Part shown: positions 38,169 to 48,281 of the stretch, piece by piece
How the letters are laid out: every line of letters begins with the position of its first letter
How positions within the stretch are numbered: the stretch's first letter is position 1
Assembly: GCA_016193365.1 (NCBI GenBank)
Contig: JACPSI010000017.1
Location: 28,354 to 92,353 of the forward strand
Direction: 5' to 3'
Length of the DNA: 64,000 bases
Origin: Ignavibacteriales bacterium
GTDB taxonomy: Bacteria > Bacteroidota > Ignavibacteria > UBA10030
Position numbers and translations under genes: made by a program
Notes under the pieces: generated by a model
Seen by the model: only the letters and a program-made list of their open reading frames with translations
Told to the model about the DNA's origin: nothing
The model's database searches: none

Positions 38169-39137
38169 CTATACCTCGATAACAAACTTTCCATCTTGCA
38201 TAATCTTCGTCTCGTCCAGCCAAACAGTTGGTTCCTTGATGAGCCCGTCGAGGTGGCTCGCAACCCTGACTGTTCCCCCCATGGACTTGTTGTCTCCGAA
38301 GGCGATGTGGATTGTGCCCATAACCTTTTCGTCTTCCAGAATATTGCCTGTCAGAATGGCCTTATCGTTTGTTCCAACGCCAAATTCAGCCACATTCCGT
38401 GCCGGTTTGCCATGGGGCTCCAGCAATTCAATCAGCTTTTCAGCCTCTTTACCACCGGAAATATTCGTCGCGTAACCATCCTTGGCTTCAATCCGAATTG
38501 GCGTCTTCACCAGACCAATGCTTGCCATTGAACCATCCACGACGACGATTCCGTTCGATTGGCCTTCAAGAGGAGCCAGATACGACTCGCCTGTCGGAAG
38601 ATTCCCCCATTGCCCTTTTTCACGAAAAAGGCCGGTGCTGGCATGCGCCGCTCTGCCTTTGATAGGCAAGGTGATGTCCGTTCCACGAGGTGCCCGGACT
38701 CGAACAACGGAGGTTTTTTCCATCAGGGAGCATAACTTGAGAGTCCTTTCCGCAATGCGCGCATAATCGGCATTCATACAGCGCACCATAATTTCCTCGG
38801 TCACACCGGGCAGAGTCACAACGCGAACGCCCTGAGCGCTTGCAGCCCTCCGTGAATCAGTGTGCGTCAGGGATTTTGATGTCGGGCAGAAGACGACATC
38901 GACCGCCTTCATCAGTTCGGCCACCTGGACAGGAGGCTCTTCACCGTTTGTCTGCCGGGGAAGAATTTCCACCATCAGGACTTCGCACCCAAGACTCTTT
39001 GCAGCCTCCCAGAGAGCATACCCAATTGTTCTCAACGGTTCGTCGGTGACGACGAGGACACGTTCATCGGCCTTGACACCAACACAGTCACGAACGGCGA
39101 CCTGTGCTGACGAAAAAAGCTCGGGCGAAGTCAACAT
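38169..39137 (-). CDS. M29-like aminopeptidase (leucyl aminopeptidase/AmpS-type)
   Basis: AEFGVGTNDKAILTGNILEDEKVMGTIHIAFGDNKSMGGTVRVASHLDGLI. Confidence 0.88.
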   Translation of the reverse strand: MLTSPELFSSAQVAVRDCVGVKADERVLVVTDEPLRTIGYALWEAAKSLGCEVLMVEILPRQTNGEEPPVQVAELMKAVDVVFCPTSKSLTHTDSRRAASAQGVRVVTLPGVTEEIMVRCMNADYARIAERTLKLCSLMEKTSVVRVRAPRGTDITLPIKGRAAHASTGLFREKGQWGNLPTGESYLAPLEGQSNGIVVVDGSMASIGLVKTPIRIEAKDGYATNISGGKEAEKLIELLEPHGKPARNVAEFGVGTNDKAILTGNILEDEKVMGTIHIAFGDNKSMGGTVRVASHLDGLIKEPTVWLDETKIMQDGKFVIEV

Positions 39138-39139
39138 TT

Positions 39140-40459
39140 TCAGGAAGAAGTCTTTGAAGCTTTGATTGTCTCGAGGCCGTGAGCTGCCGGTCCTGTTTCG
39201 CTCTTGCGAAGCAACAACGCAAAGACAAATCCGATAATGCCGAGTGAGGAGAAAATCCACATCCCAGTGGCATAACCTCCTGGAATCGCTGCGCTTGCTC
39301 CGCCTGCATCGTTCGCCATGCCAATCGCCAGGTTGAGCGCAAAAAATCCGATTTGCTGGATGAGCGTCATAAGCGCGTAACCCGTTCCGAGCCTGTTCTG
39401 CTCAACAATATATGCAACGGAAGGCCACATGACTGCCGGAATGAGGGAAAACGCGATTCCCATCATCGAAACCGGAATCCACAGCGTTAAACCGCTGTAC
39501 ATCATCATCAGATACACGGGCATCAGCAGGAAGGAACCAAACAACATGAAGAGTGCTCTCTTGCCGACTTTATCTACAAGGAGACCGAAAAGAGGCGTCG
39601 CAAACATAGCTGAGAGTGGTAGCAAACTGTTGAAAAACCCCGCAGACTCTCGCGCAGCATCAGGATTCACGCCGGCGAATTGCGTATCCATGAAAAACTT
39701 GATGGCAAAAGTTCTAAACGGAAAAATCGCGGAATAGAACGTGAAACAAAGGCCGACAATGTACCAATAGGAAGCGTTGAATTTGAAAATCTTGCTGAAC
39801 TCCAATTTATCCGGCTCTCCGGCTTCTCCCAGGGAATAACGTCGCTCTGCGATGCTTTCCAGCCACCAGTACACCATCGCAGCGACGACGCCAAGAACCC
39901 CTGCACCGACTGCGATCATCAAAGGCCCCTGCCAGCTTGCAGGTTCAGAAGGCCCGAGCGGATAGAAAACAGAACTTGCCCAAGTCGGCGAGTTGTCGGC
40001 AGCAACTGAGGCGAGACGCGCAATAGTCAGGTTGACCCCAAAGGCGAAGCTCAACTCCTTTCCTTTGAACCATTTTGCAAGCGCAGTCGTCACGGCAACG
40101 ATAAGCGATTCTGCTCCAAGGCCCAGGACAACTCTGCCTGAGATCATCACAGCAAAGTTTCCTTTGAGCGAAGTCAACGCCGCACCGAGCAGACACACCG
40201 CCGCAAAGATTGCGATGGATTTCTTTGTACCGAGGCGGTCGACCACAATGCCGCCAATAAGAAGCGTCAAAACGGCTGCAACGCTGTAACTTGAATTCAG
40301 CCAACCAACATTTTCATTGGTGAACCCAAGCTGCTGAATGAAGATGTCCACAAGCGGGTTGATCGCATCATAAATATAGTAATTGCTGAACATCGCAAGG
40401 CTCACAAACAGGAGCACAAGCCATCTGTAGGAGCGCGGGGGTTGGGGAAGGTCAGACAT
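39140..40459 (-). CDS. MFS transporter
   Basis: VDRLGTKKSIAIFAAVCLLGAALTS; 12-TM pattern. Confidence 0.88.
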   Translation of the reverse strand: MSDLPQPPRSYRWLVLLFVSLAMFSNYYIYDAINPLVDIFIQQLGFTNENVGWLNSSYSVAAVLTLLIGGIVVDRLGTKKSIAIFAAVCLLGAALTSLKGNFAVMISGRVVLGLGAESLIVAVTTALAKWFKGKELSFAFGVNLTIARLASVAADNSPTWASSVFYPLGPSEPASWQGPLMIAVGAGVLGVVAAMVYWWLESIAERRYSLGEAGEPDKLEFSKIFKFNASYWYIVGLCFTFYSAIFPFRTFAIKFFMDTQFAGVNPDAARESAGFFNSLLPLSAMFATPLFGLLVDKVGKRALFMLFGSFLLMPVYLMMMYSGLTLWIPVSMMGIAFSLIPAVMWPSVAYIVEQNRLGTGYALMTLIQQIGFFALNLAIGMANDAGGASAAIPGGYATGMWIFSSLGIIGFVFALLLRKSETGPAAHGLETIKASKTSS

Positions 40460-40469
40460 GGCGTGACTT

Positions 40470-42929
40470 TCAGTCGGCGGTGAAGTGTGTTTTCTTTTGG
40501 GATTCAAAAAAAGAAATGAAATCCTTATCGTCGCGGAATTTCTTCAGAAAAATGTCAGTTCTCATGTTATCAAAATCACGCTCCCCCAGATCAACCGCCC
40601 TTTGAAGCGTTTGCAGCATTTTCCCCTTGTCTCCCTTCAGTCCGTACGCACGAGCAAGGTTAAAGACAAAATCGTACCGACTGGGAATCTCCGCTATTGC
40701 TTTTTCCACTTCTCGAATCCCTTTATCAAAAGCTCCTTCCCATGCCAGAATGCCGCCATGCAACGAGCGAAGCATAGGGCTTTGTGGAAATCTGGCCAGA
40801 TTCTGTTCAACCGACTGGCGCGCTTCCCGAAAAAAGTTTTTCGCCTCCTCTTGCTTTCCCTGTTCCATTTTGATGATTCCATGGAACAACGCAAGAAAGG
40901 CTTTGAAATCAACTCCATGAGCCAGAGGTAGAACTGGAAACTTCATTGATCTTTTTATGATCCCCTCCGCCTCGGGCAACTTACCAAGATTTACGAAGAG
41001 AGGAATTGCAGCGCCAATTCCTGTAAGGCTATTAGGATCGTTGTCCAGCAGGTACTTTAAGTCTCTCACCGCTTCATCAAATTTGCCAAAGGAGACAAGA
41101 ACGGTCGCCCGGGCGCCATAACTATCAAGGTGGCTTGGCTCTGCTGTGATTGTTTTGGCCATTGCCTCGAGAGCCGCTTGTTCTTTTCCCTGTAACCCAA
41201 GCAAATACCCGTTCATCATTTGCCCTACGAAGTGATTGGGGTCGAGGGAAATCATCTTGCTTGCGTAGTATTCCAGTTGGTCGGTCTGACGGAGCTCCAA
41301 GTAATCGATTGCGAGGTTGTAGGCATTGAAAAGGTACAATGGATCAACCTCCATGGCTTTCTTATGAAACTCTACAGCTTTGTCGAAGTCTCCGACGTCT
41401 CTGTATGAATTCCCAAGGTAATAGAGACACTGGGCATCATTCGGATACATTTGATTTTGGCTCAACAAAGTCTGAATGGCTTCGGCGAGGTTTCCTTCCT
41501 CACGCTGCAAAAGTCCTTTGACCAACATTGCTTCCGGAAGCGTGGGATTCAGCTCAAGCGCGCGCGCAACGTGATTTCTTACCTGGTCAAGAATAGCAGG
41601 ATTCCTTTCAAAACCAAAAGCGTAACGGAAGCGCAACGTCGAAGCAATCGTGGCGTGCGCAGCTGCGTATCCGGCATCTTTATCGATGGCCTGCTCGAGG
41701 TATTGAACCGCAAGGTCATTGTCGGGTTTCGTCCTGCGACGGTTGTGAGTCAGTCCCTTCCAGTAGAGTTCCTGAGCCTCGATGTTCGACGTCCTTTGCG
41801 CTTTTATTTTTGTTTGATCCAAGGCGGAGAAAGTCACCTGGAGAGCCTGAACAATGCTCATCGAAATCGAATCCTGCACGGCGAAAATATCTTTCATTTC
41901 GGGGTCAAATTTGTTTCCCCACACAAGGTTCTCGGTCATGGCATCGATGAGCTGGGCGGTGACGCGAATTTTGTTCGCAGCCCGTTGGATGCTTCCTTCC
42001 AGCACATACCGGACATTCAGCTCCTCACCCACAGAGCGGGCTGAAACAGGCTTGCTCTTGTATTGGAATACGCTGTTCCGTGCTATAACAAGCAAGCCGG
42101 GAATTCGTGCAACGTCGGTGATGAGAGATTCTGTGATGCCGTCCACCAGATACTCGTCTTCAGATTTCTCACCTATGTTCTGAAACGGCAGGACAGCAAC
42201 GGATTTTTCGGGGAGAGAAGAATTTGTCTGAATGCGGGAAAGGTAAGTTTCGAAAATGATCCAGCTTATTCCCATCATCAGGAGCAGAAGACCTGTCACG
42301 GTCGCCAAGAAACGTGAACGTTTTTGCCTGAGGAGAAATCCAATCCGGTCGGAAAAAGGAATGAGTTTCCTCTGCCAGGGCAGGAAGACTTTGTAAAGCC
42401 CGACGGGAACTTCGATGTTCTTGAGGTCGCTCCTTCCGAGCCTGAGGAGCGGGTAATCGATTTTATTCTGAACCTGGCGGGCTATGTCCTCCGAGACGCA
42501 AATACCGCCCGGCCCCGCCAACGGCTCGATGCGCGAAGCGATGTTGACGCCATCGCCAAAAACATCCTTCCCGCGGTAGATGACGTCGCCAACGTGCAGG
42601 CCAATTTTGAGTTGCACGAGGCGGTCCGGTTGCACTCTTGTGTTGCGCTGCTCCAGAACCTTTTGAATCTCGATTGCACAGCGAGTCGCATCCAGTGCAC
42701 TCGGAAATTCGGCCAGAAACGCATCACCGATGGTCTTTATCTCATGCCCGTTAAATTTTGAAAAGCAAGACCGAACCAACTTTCGATGTTCCTCGAGCAG
42801 TTCAAGAGCCTGCTTTTCATTCTTTTGAACGAGAGAACTGTAGCCGACCATGTCCGTAAACATGATCGCTGCAAGTTTGCGTTGCTCTTTCTTGTGGGAT
42901 GTTGAGCGTTGATGTTTTCGCTTTGCCAT
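40470..42929 (-). CDS. class III adenylate/guanylate cyclase domain + TM + TolB/FlgO-like domain + TPR protein
   Basis: AAIMFTDMVGYSSLVQKNEKQALELLEEHR; VAVLPFQNIGEKSEDEYLVDGITESLITDVARIPGLLVIARNSVFQYK; C-terminal TPR repeats. Confidence 0.9.
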   Translation of the reverse strand: MAKRKHQRSTSHKKEQRKLAAIMFTDMVGYSSLVQKNEKQALELLEEHRKLVRSCFSKFNGHEIKTIGDAFLAEFPSALDATRCAIEIQKVLEQRNTRVQPDRLVQLKIGLHVGDVIYRGKDVFGDGVNIASRIEPLAGPGGICVSEDIARQVQNKIDYPLLRLGRSDLKNIEVPVGLYKVFLPWQRKLIPFSDRIGFLLRQKRSRFLATVTGLLLLMMGISWIIFETYLSRIQTNSSLPEKSVAVLPFQNIGEKSEDEYLVDGITESLITDVARIPGLLVIARNSVFQYKSKPVSARSVGEELNVRYVLEGSIQRAANKIRVTAQLIDAMTENLVWGNKFDPEMKDIFAVQDSISMSIVQALQVTFSALDQTKIKAQRTSNIEAQELYWKGLTHNRRRTKPDNDLAVQYLEQAIDKDAGYAAAHATIASTLRFRYAFGFERNPAILDQVRNHVARALELNPTLPEAMLVKGLLQREEGNLAEAIQTLLSQNQMYPNDAQCLYYLGNSYRDVGDFDKAVEFHKKAMEVDPLYLFNAYNLAIDYLELRQTDQLEYYASKMISLDPNHFVGQMMNGYLLGLQGKEQAALEAMAKTITAEPSHLDSYGARATVLVSFGKFDEAVRDLKYLLDNDPNSLTGIGAAIPLFVNLGKLPEAEGIIKRSMKFPVLPLAHGVDFKAFLALFHGIIKMEQGKQEEAKNFFREARQSVEQNLARFPQSPMLRSLHGGILAWEGAFDKGIREVEKAIAEIPSRYDFVFNLARAYGLKGDKGKMLQTLQRAVDLGERDFDNMRTDIFLKKFRDDKDFISFFESQKKTHFTAD

Positions 42930-43032
42930 GAAGTGGAAAGATTACAGTAAGAGGCCGGCCTTGAAGTCCGTCCGTCGCAGCCGACTTTGACGGAAATTAG
43001 ACCGACCCCGTAGAGTGTGTGTTCAGAATGCC

Positions 43033-45207
43033 TTACTTCGTTCCGACTTGCTTCTTGGCATAATAGAACAGCGAGCCTGCAAGTAAGAGAAACATCGCAA
43101 CAGAAAAGAGATGTGCTGAGCTCAGGAATCCGATCCCTATGGAGTCGAGAACTTTCGGCCCCACGGCAAAATCTCCCGGCTTCAAGCCGAAGACACCCGT
43201 TTGATCCGGACCACTCGGCGTCTCCATCAGGGCAATGCCGATGGCTGCAAGACCGAATATCCCTCCCCCTGCGATGAGGCCGCTCGCGTAGAGAGAACCC
43301 GAGCTGACTTCACCCTCGCCTTTTCCGCCCGTGGCTTTGCCTTCAGCAAGCCAACGCACAATGCCGCCGCAAAAGATTGCCAGCGTCGTTCCGATAGAAA
43401 GATAGGAACCGACCGCAAATGCCAGCGAGCGAATTCCCAGTACTTCAATTGCTACGACGAGAAACACGCCAAGCAATACAAGCCCCCACGGAAGTCGTTG
43501 ATTCAGAATGCCACTGATGACCGTCGCCATGAGTCTCGCTTGTGGTGCTGCTGCTCGTTCAGAGCCGATTCCCTGTATCCATTGAACTTCGATCTGTTGC
43601 GTCTCGGGGCTGTAAAGATATTTTCCGTCTGGAACCGTTCTGGATCCTATTGCATTGACGAGATAATAATTCTTCCCTTCGTATTCGAATTCCCTGGATT
43701 CAACCTGGACGCCTTCGGGAAGCTCCATAACATTGAGGCTCAATTGAAAAGGTTTGTATTCGGCGAGTCCTTTATTCATGAGGATTAAAGTCATGCCAAT
43801 CACAAATACGGAGACCATAACGCCGACCATGAGTCCAAGTTGCTGCTTCGACGGCGTTGCGCCGACAAGAAAACCGGTTTTCAGGTCTTGCGAAGTGGCG
43901 CCTGCATTCGCCGCCGCAACGCACACAACTCCGCCAATTGTTATTGCTAACGCCGCATAAGCCCCTCCGGTCCATCCAGCAATAAGAAAGAGAGCGCACG
44001 TAGCCATTAACGTGGCGATGGTCATTCCCGAAACTGGATTTGCCGACGAACCGATCAGGCCGACAATCCTCGAAGATACCGTGACAAACAAGAAACCAAA
44101 AATGACAACCAAAACTGCAGACAGGAGATTCGCGAGGAGCCCTGTATCGGCGCCGGGCACGGGCATGAACGTCAAAAGCGCCCAGATGAATGCCACAAGA
44201 ACGATTGACCCGATGATCACGATATTCATCGGAAGGTCATTCTCGACACGTGACACACTCTCGACGTGCTGAGTTTTTTCCGCCCTGAGGTCTTTCACAC
44301 CCGATTTGATTGCGTTGATGATCGTAGGCATCGTTCGCATCAGAGTAATCAGTCCAGCCGCAGCGACAGCTCCTGCACCCATCGGGCGAATATAACTTGC
44401 CCAGATCTGGTCGGGCTCCATTTGCGCGATCGGAATAGTTCCGGGATAAAGCGGCTCCTTCAGCATTCCGCCGAAGAATTTTATGGCCGGCATCATCAAC
44501 AGCCAGGAAAAAATTCCTCCCGCAAAAATCGTCCCCGCAACTTTTGGTCCGATGATGTAACCGACGCCGAGATACTCGGGCGTCACTTCAGCCTTGATCG
44601 ACGCCCCGTGGTACCATTCCGGACGATACTCGGGTGTCCGGTACCAGAATCTCATGGCATGCATTAAAAACGCATAGACGCCACCAATGCCCAGACCCAT
44701 GAAGACGCGGCCCGCAAACGACCCTCCTTTCTCGCCAGCCACAAGCACGTCCGCACACGCCGTTCCTTCGGGATACGAGAGGTTTCCATGTTCTTTCACG
44801 ATGAGTTGGCGCCGGAGCGGAATCATGAATAACACACCCAGCCAGCCGCCGATGAGCGCAAGAAGGAAAATGCGAGTGTACTCCAGAGGGAAACCAAGAA
44901 AAATCAGCGCCGGGAGTGTAAAGATCACTCCAGCCGCAACCGATTCGCCAGCAGACCCCGTCGTTTGGACAATATTGTTTTCGAGAATTGTTCCTCGCCC
45001 AAAAAACCGCAGCAGGCTGATCGAGAGCACGGCTATGGGAATCGAGGCAGAAACGGTAAGCCCCGCGCGGAGCCCGAGATACACTGTTACGGCTCCGAAG
45101 AGAATGCCGAAGAGGGAGCCGAGCATGACTGCTTTGAATGTAAACTCGGGTATAATTTGTGAAGCCGGGATGTACGGCGTGAATTGCTTTGGAGATGTTT
45201 CAGCCAT
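43033..45207 (-). CDS. OPT family oligopeptide transporter
   Basis: FGAVTVYLGLRAGLTVSASIPIAVLSISLLR; LSYPEGTACADVLVAGE; SSANPVSGMTIATL. Confidence 0.94.
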   Translation of the reverse strand: MAETSPKQFTPYIPASQIIPEFTFKAVMLGSLFGILFGAVTVYLGLRAGLTVSASIPIAVLSISLLRFFGRGTILENNIVQTTGSAGESVAAGVIFTLPALIFLGFPLEYTRIFLLALIGGWLGVLFMIPLRRQLIVKEHGNLSYPEGTACADVLVAGEKGGSFAGRVFMGLGIGGVYAFLMHAMRFWYRTPEYRPEWYHGASIKAEVTPEYLGVGYIIGPKVAGTIFAGGIFSWLLMMPAIKFFGGMLKEPLYPGTIPIAQMEPDQIWASYIRPMGAGAVAAAGLITLMRTMPTIINAIKSGVKDLRAEKTQHVESVSRVENDLPMNIVIIGSIVLVAFIWALLTFMPVPGADTGLLANLLSAVLVVIFGFLFVTVSSRIVGLIGSSANPVSGMTIATLMATCALFLIAGWTGGAYAALAITIGGVVCVAAANAGATSQDLKTGFLVGATPSKQQLGLMVGVMVSVFVIGMTLILMNKGLAEYKPFQLSLNVMELPEGVQVESREFEYEGKNYYLVNAIGSRTVPDGKYLYSPETQQIEVQWIQGIGSERAAAPQARLMATVISGILNQRLPWGLVLLGVFLVVAIEVLGIRSLAFAVGSYLSIGTTLAIFCGGIVRWLAEGKATGGKGEGEVSSGSLYASGLIAGGGIFGLAAIGIALMETPSGPDQTGVFGLKPGDFAVGPKVLDSIGIGFLSSAHLFSVAMFLLLAGSLFYYAKKQVGTK

Positions 45208-45251
45208 AACGCGCTCCTTCTTAAGAGGTTTGGGGAATAATAGCGGACCCG

Positions 45252-46184
45252 TTAATTGCCGTTGCGCGAGAACAAGGCCTTCATGATATAACCTGCAATC
45301 TGCGGGTTTTCTTTCAGCCGGCGGATGGAATAAGCATACCAGTGTTCCCCAAAGGGAACATATACTCTGAGCCGATGCCCATTGGCGGTTATACTGTTAC
45401 GCAAATTTTCGCGGACACCGAGCAGCATTTGAAACTCGTACTGTTGCAGCGAGAGTTTGTTTCTCTGGATAAGTTCATACGATTTCTCGATGAGATACTC
45501 ATCGTGCGTCGCGATGCCAACGTAACATCCGTTTTCAAGAATCGAACGGACAAGCAAAACAAAATTCCGCCGAATATCGTCACGGTCGGTGAAAGCAATG
45601 TCGGGAGATTCGATGTAAATTCCTTTGCAAATCCTGAAATTCGCTTTGAGCCTGATCAAGGCCCGCACATCCGCGTCGCTGCGTTTCAGGTACGCCTGTA
45701 TCACTATGCCGACGTTGTCGTATCCTTCCTCCCGCAAGCGCTTGTAGATTGCGATCGTATCGTCGGTTGCAGTGGAATCTTCCATGTCGATGCGTACGAA
45801 ATTATTCAACGCACGCGCTTCGTTAACGATCGCTTTGACGTTCTGATAACACACCTCGGGGTCAATCCTCAGCCCAAGCTGGCTGAGTTTCACTGAGATA
45901 TTCGAGTCGAGCCGTTTTTCCCTGATTTCGCGAAACATTTCAATGCACTTTGACTTCATTGCGTCAGCCTCGGATTCCAGGTGAATATCCTCACCCAGCA
46001 GGTCAAGCGTTGTCATCATCTTCTTTTGGTTAAGCTCTTTGATGACTGTGACGGCATCCTGTAGACTGACACCAGCAATGTATCTCTTAGAGAATTGGCC
46101 AACGATGGATTTAGGAACAACGGGAAGCGTTGAGACGATAAGCTTGTCGAGGAAGGACATTCGTCGTGGGAAAATGAGGTTCAA
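45252..46184 (-). CDS. proline dehydrogenase
   Basis: VRIDMEDSTATDDTIAIYKRLREEGYDNVGIVIQAYLKRSDADV; RICKGIYIES; GIATHDEYLI. Confidence 0.94.
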   Translation of the reverse strand: MNLIFPRRMSFLDKLIVSTLPVVPKSIVGQFSKRYIAGVSLQDAVTVIKELNQKKMMTTLDLLGEDIHLESEADAMKSKCIEMFREIREKRLDSNISVKLSQLGLRIDPEVCYQNVKAIVNEARALNNFVRIDMEDSTATDDTIAIYKRLREEGYDNVGIVIQAYLKRSDADVRALIRLKANFRICKGIYIESPDIAFTDRDDIRRNFVLLVRSILENGCYVGIATHDEYLIEKSYELIQRNKLSLQQYEFQMLLGVRENLRNSITANGHRLRVYVPFGEHWYAYSIRRLKENPQIAGYIMKALFSRNGN

Positions 46185-46224
46185 AAATCGCCGTCAATAT
46201 AGGCACACATGCTTATAAATGCAA

Positions 46225-46255
46225 TAAAAAACCCCCTGTTCTGACAGAGGGTTTT
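46225..46255 (-). terminator. intrinsic terminator downstream of 46336-47673 gene
   Basis: Minus strand: AAAACCCTCTGTCAGAACAGGGGGTTTTTTATT. Confidence 0.8.
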
Positions 46256-46282
46256 GTGAATGAACCTCGATTGGCTGAGCCA

Positions 46283-46326
46283 GACTTCCGAAGTCACAAT
46301 CTCGTACTTGTGAGACTTCGGAAGTC
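46283..46326. repeat. REP-like inverted repeat
   Basis: GACTTCCGAAGTCACAA-TCTCGTAC-TTGTG-A-GACTTCGGAAGTC; 13-nt perfect outer arms. Confidence 0.75.
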
Positions 46327-46335
46327 CATGACATC

Positions 46336-47673
46336 CTAAAAACTGAAAACGAGGCTAGCTTTAGGCTCGATGCGTTTTTGCTGTTTAAAGCCTATGACAT
46401 TTCCGCTCGCGTCTTTTTCTTCAGTCCACGTGAACTCGTAAAGCATAGAAACAAGAAGGTATGGATAAGGTTTATATCCGATCTGGGCATAGAGAACTGA
46501 ATTATCGTCAAGCTTGAAAATCTGTCCGATGTTTCGCTTGTCATAACCCGCACTCAGCAAAAGTATCGGAATGGCATCGCCCGTCTGCAGCTCCATGTGC
46601 AGTATTCCGGCATTTTTGATTCCAACCGGCGATTGATAGCCGCCGACGATGTTAAACGTGTTGAGAATGCTCACCAACAGTTCACCGTAGTAGCCTTCGG
46701 ACTTTGTCGCTGCATTGAGGGCCATGGCTTTGCTCACAAAGCCCGAACCAAATGGGGCAAACCTGTCACGCTCGTACAAAGCATCGAAGTACGAAGGTAT
46801 AAACTGGTCGCCCATAAAACGGCGCTCGTACTTCGCACTTATCGACAGCAAACCCATGCCGGAAAAATCAAAGTTGATTCCCGCTGCTGCTCCACTTCCG
46901 TAACCGATGATCTTTGCATAATCAAAATACAAAGTAGATCGAATCATTGGCAATGAGAGGAGCGGAAGTCCGAGGTCAAGTCCTATGACTGACATTGATC
47001 CTTTGTCGTCAGTTGAGTCAGTTTTTGTGACATCATAGAGCTTGTTAGCATCCTTATGAATGTCCATGGCGTACGTCAAACCTGTCTCCAACCCGCCGAT
47101 GACAGGAATATCGCCAGCAGATGTGAACTTCAGCGGCCTTGCATATCCGCGGGCGCCGAGAACGCCTCTTCCTGCAAAATCGCTATAAACGCTCTCGAAC
47201 CCGTATTTCTCAAAATCAATATCCAGCTCAAGCCCCATCCTTCGCAAATCGTAGCTCGCGCTGTTGCGGTAATTGTAAATAATAAAGCCGTGGCCGAGTC
47301 GTGAGTAATCAAGTCGGCCTAGGCGAATGTAGAACGGGTCGCCCTTTTTCGCCCATCTGATATACCGGATAATACGCAGGTAATCATAGAACTCATCGAA
47401 ATCTTCCGTCCGGATTTTCTTTTCGGAACTGTCGGCCGGGCCGTAGCGGAGATTCAAATCGAGCCCAACCCCCAGTTTGCCGAACGAAAGCTCCGGCGCT
47501 ATGTTTACCAGATACCAGAGCTGGCCGTCAATGAACGTTGCACCCACACCAACCGGTATTGTCTGTTTGTCTTTCTGCAACATCGATGCCGACGGCATCT
47601 GTTGGGCAAAAAGTCCGGCCCCGATCAACCAACCAACAGCGATTGCAATGGCAAGTTTCTTGATGAATTGCAT
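46336..47673 (-). CDS. predicted outer-membrane beta-barrel protein of unknown function
   Basis: Signal peptide MQFIKKLAIAIAVGWLIGAGLFAQ; alternating aromatic strands; C-terminal aromatic KASLVFSF. Confidence 0.65.
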   Translation of the reverse strand: MQFIKKLAIAIAVGWLIGAGLFAQQMPSASMLQKDKQTIPVGVGATFIDGQLWYLVNIAPELSFGKLGVGLDLNLRYGPADSSEKKIRTEDFDEFYDYLRIIRYIRWAKKGDPFYIRLGRLDYSRLGHGFIIYNYRNSASYDLRRMGLELDIDFEKYGFESVYSDFAGRGVLGARGYARPLKFTSAGDIPVIGGLETGLTYAMDIHKDANKLYDVTKTDSTDDKGSMSVIGLDLGLPLLSLPMIRSTLYFDYAKIIGYGSGAAAGINFDFSGMGLLSISAKYERRFMGDQFIPSYFDALYERDRFAPFGSGFVSKAMALNAATKSEGYYGELLVSILNTFNIVGGYQSPVGIKNAGILHMELQTGDAIPILLLSAGYDKRNIGQIFKLDDNSVLYAQIGYKPYPYLLVSMLYEFTWTEEKDASGNVIGFKQQKRIEPKASLVFSF

Positions 47674-47732
47674 GAGAATCTCCTCAATTGTGACAAAATG
47701 TGACCGCTTGATTTCCGTATTTCTCACCTGAA

Positions 47733-48281
47733 TCAAATTCCAAAAAATATTCTGCAAATAAACACCGCTCCAAGCATGCCGAAGAAATCGGCAATCAGCC
47801 CGGCGGGGAGAGCGTGCCTTCCGTTTTTCACATTTACCGACCCAAAGTAAACTGCCAGAACATAAAATGTCGTCTCGGTGCTGCCGTACATCGTCGAAGC
47901 CAGTATACCAATAAAAGAATCGGGGCCATGGACTTTCATAAGCTCGGTCATGATGCCAAGGGAGCCGCTGCCGGACAAGGGCCGCATCATCGCCATCGGG
48001 AGTGTCTCCGAAGGCATGCCGATGAGATTTGTCACCGGCGATAACATTGAGGTCAAAAGGTCCATCGCGCCGCTCGCCCGGAAAATCCCGATCGCAAACA
48101 GCATGGCGACAAGGTACGGAATAATTCGAACTGCTGTGTTGAATCCATCCTTCGCTCCCTCGACAAAAACCTCGTACACCTTAACCTTCTTTGCAAAGCC
48201 CCAGCCAAAGAAAACAGCGATGAGAAGCGGGATCGCAAGGATCGAAATGAGATTGACAACTGAACGGAAGAATTCAGCCAT
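47733..48281 (-). CDS. spmB: spore maturation protein B-like (nucleoside recognition/Gate domain)
   Basis: VEGAKDGFNTAVRIIPYLVAMLFAIGIFRASGAMD; MMRPLSGSGSLGIMTELMKVHGPDSFIGILASTMYGSTETTFYVLAVYFGS. Confidence 0.93.
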   Translation of the reverse strand: MAEFFRSVVNLISILAIPLLIAVFFGWGFAKKVKVYEVFVEGAKDGFNTAVRIIPYLVAMLFAIGIFRASGAMDLLTSMLSPVTNLIGMPSETLPMAMMRPLSGSGSLGIMTELMKVHGPDSFIGILASTMYGSTETTFYVLAVYFGSVNVKNGRHALPAGLIADFFGMLGAVFICRIFFGI

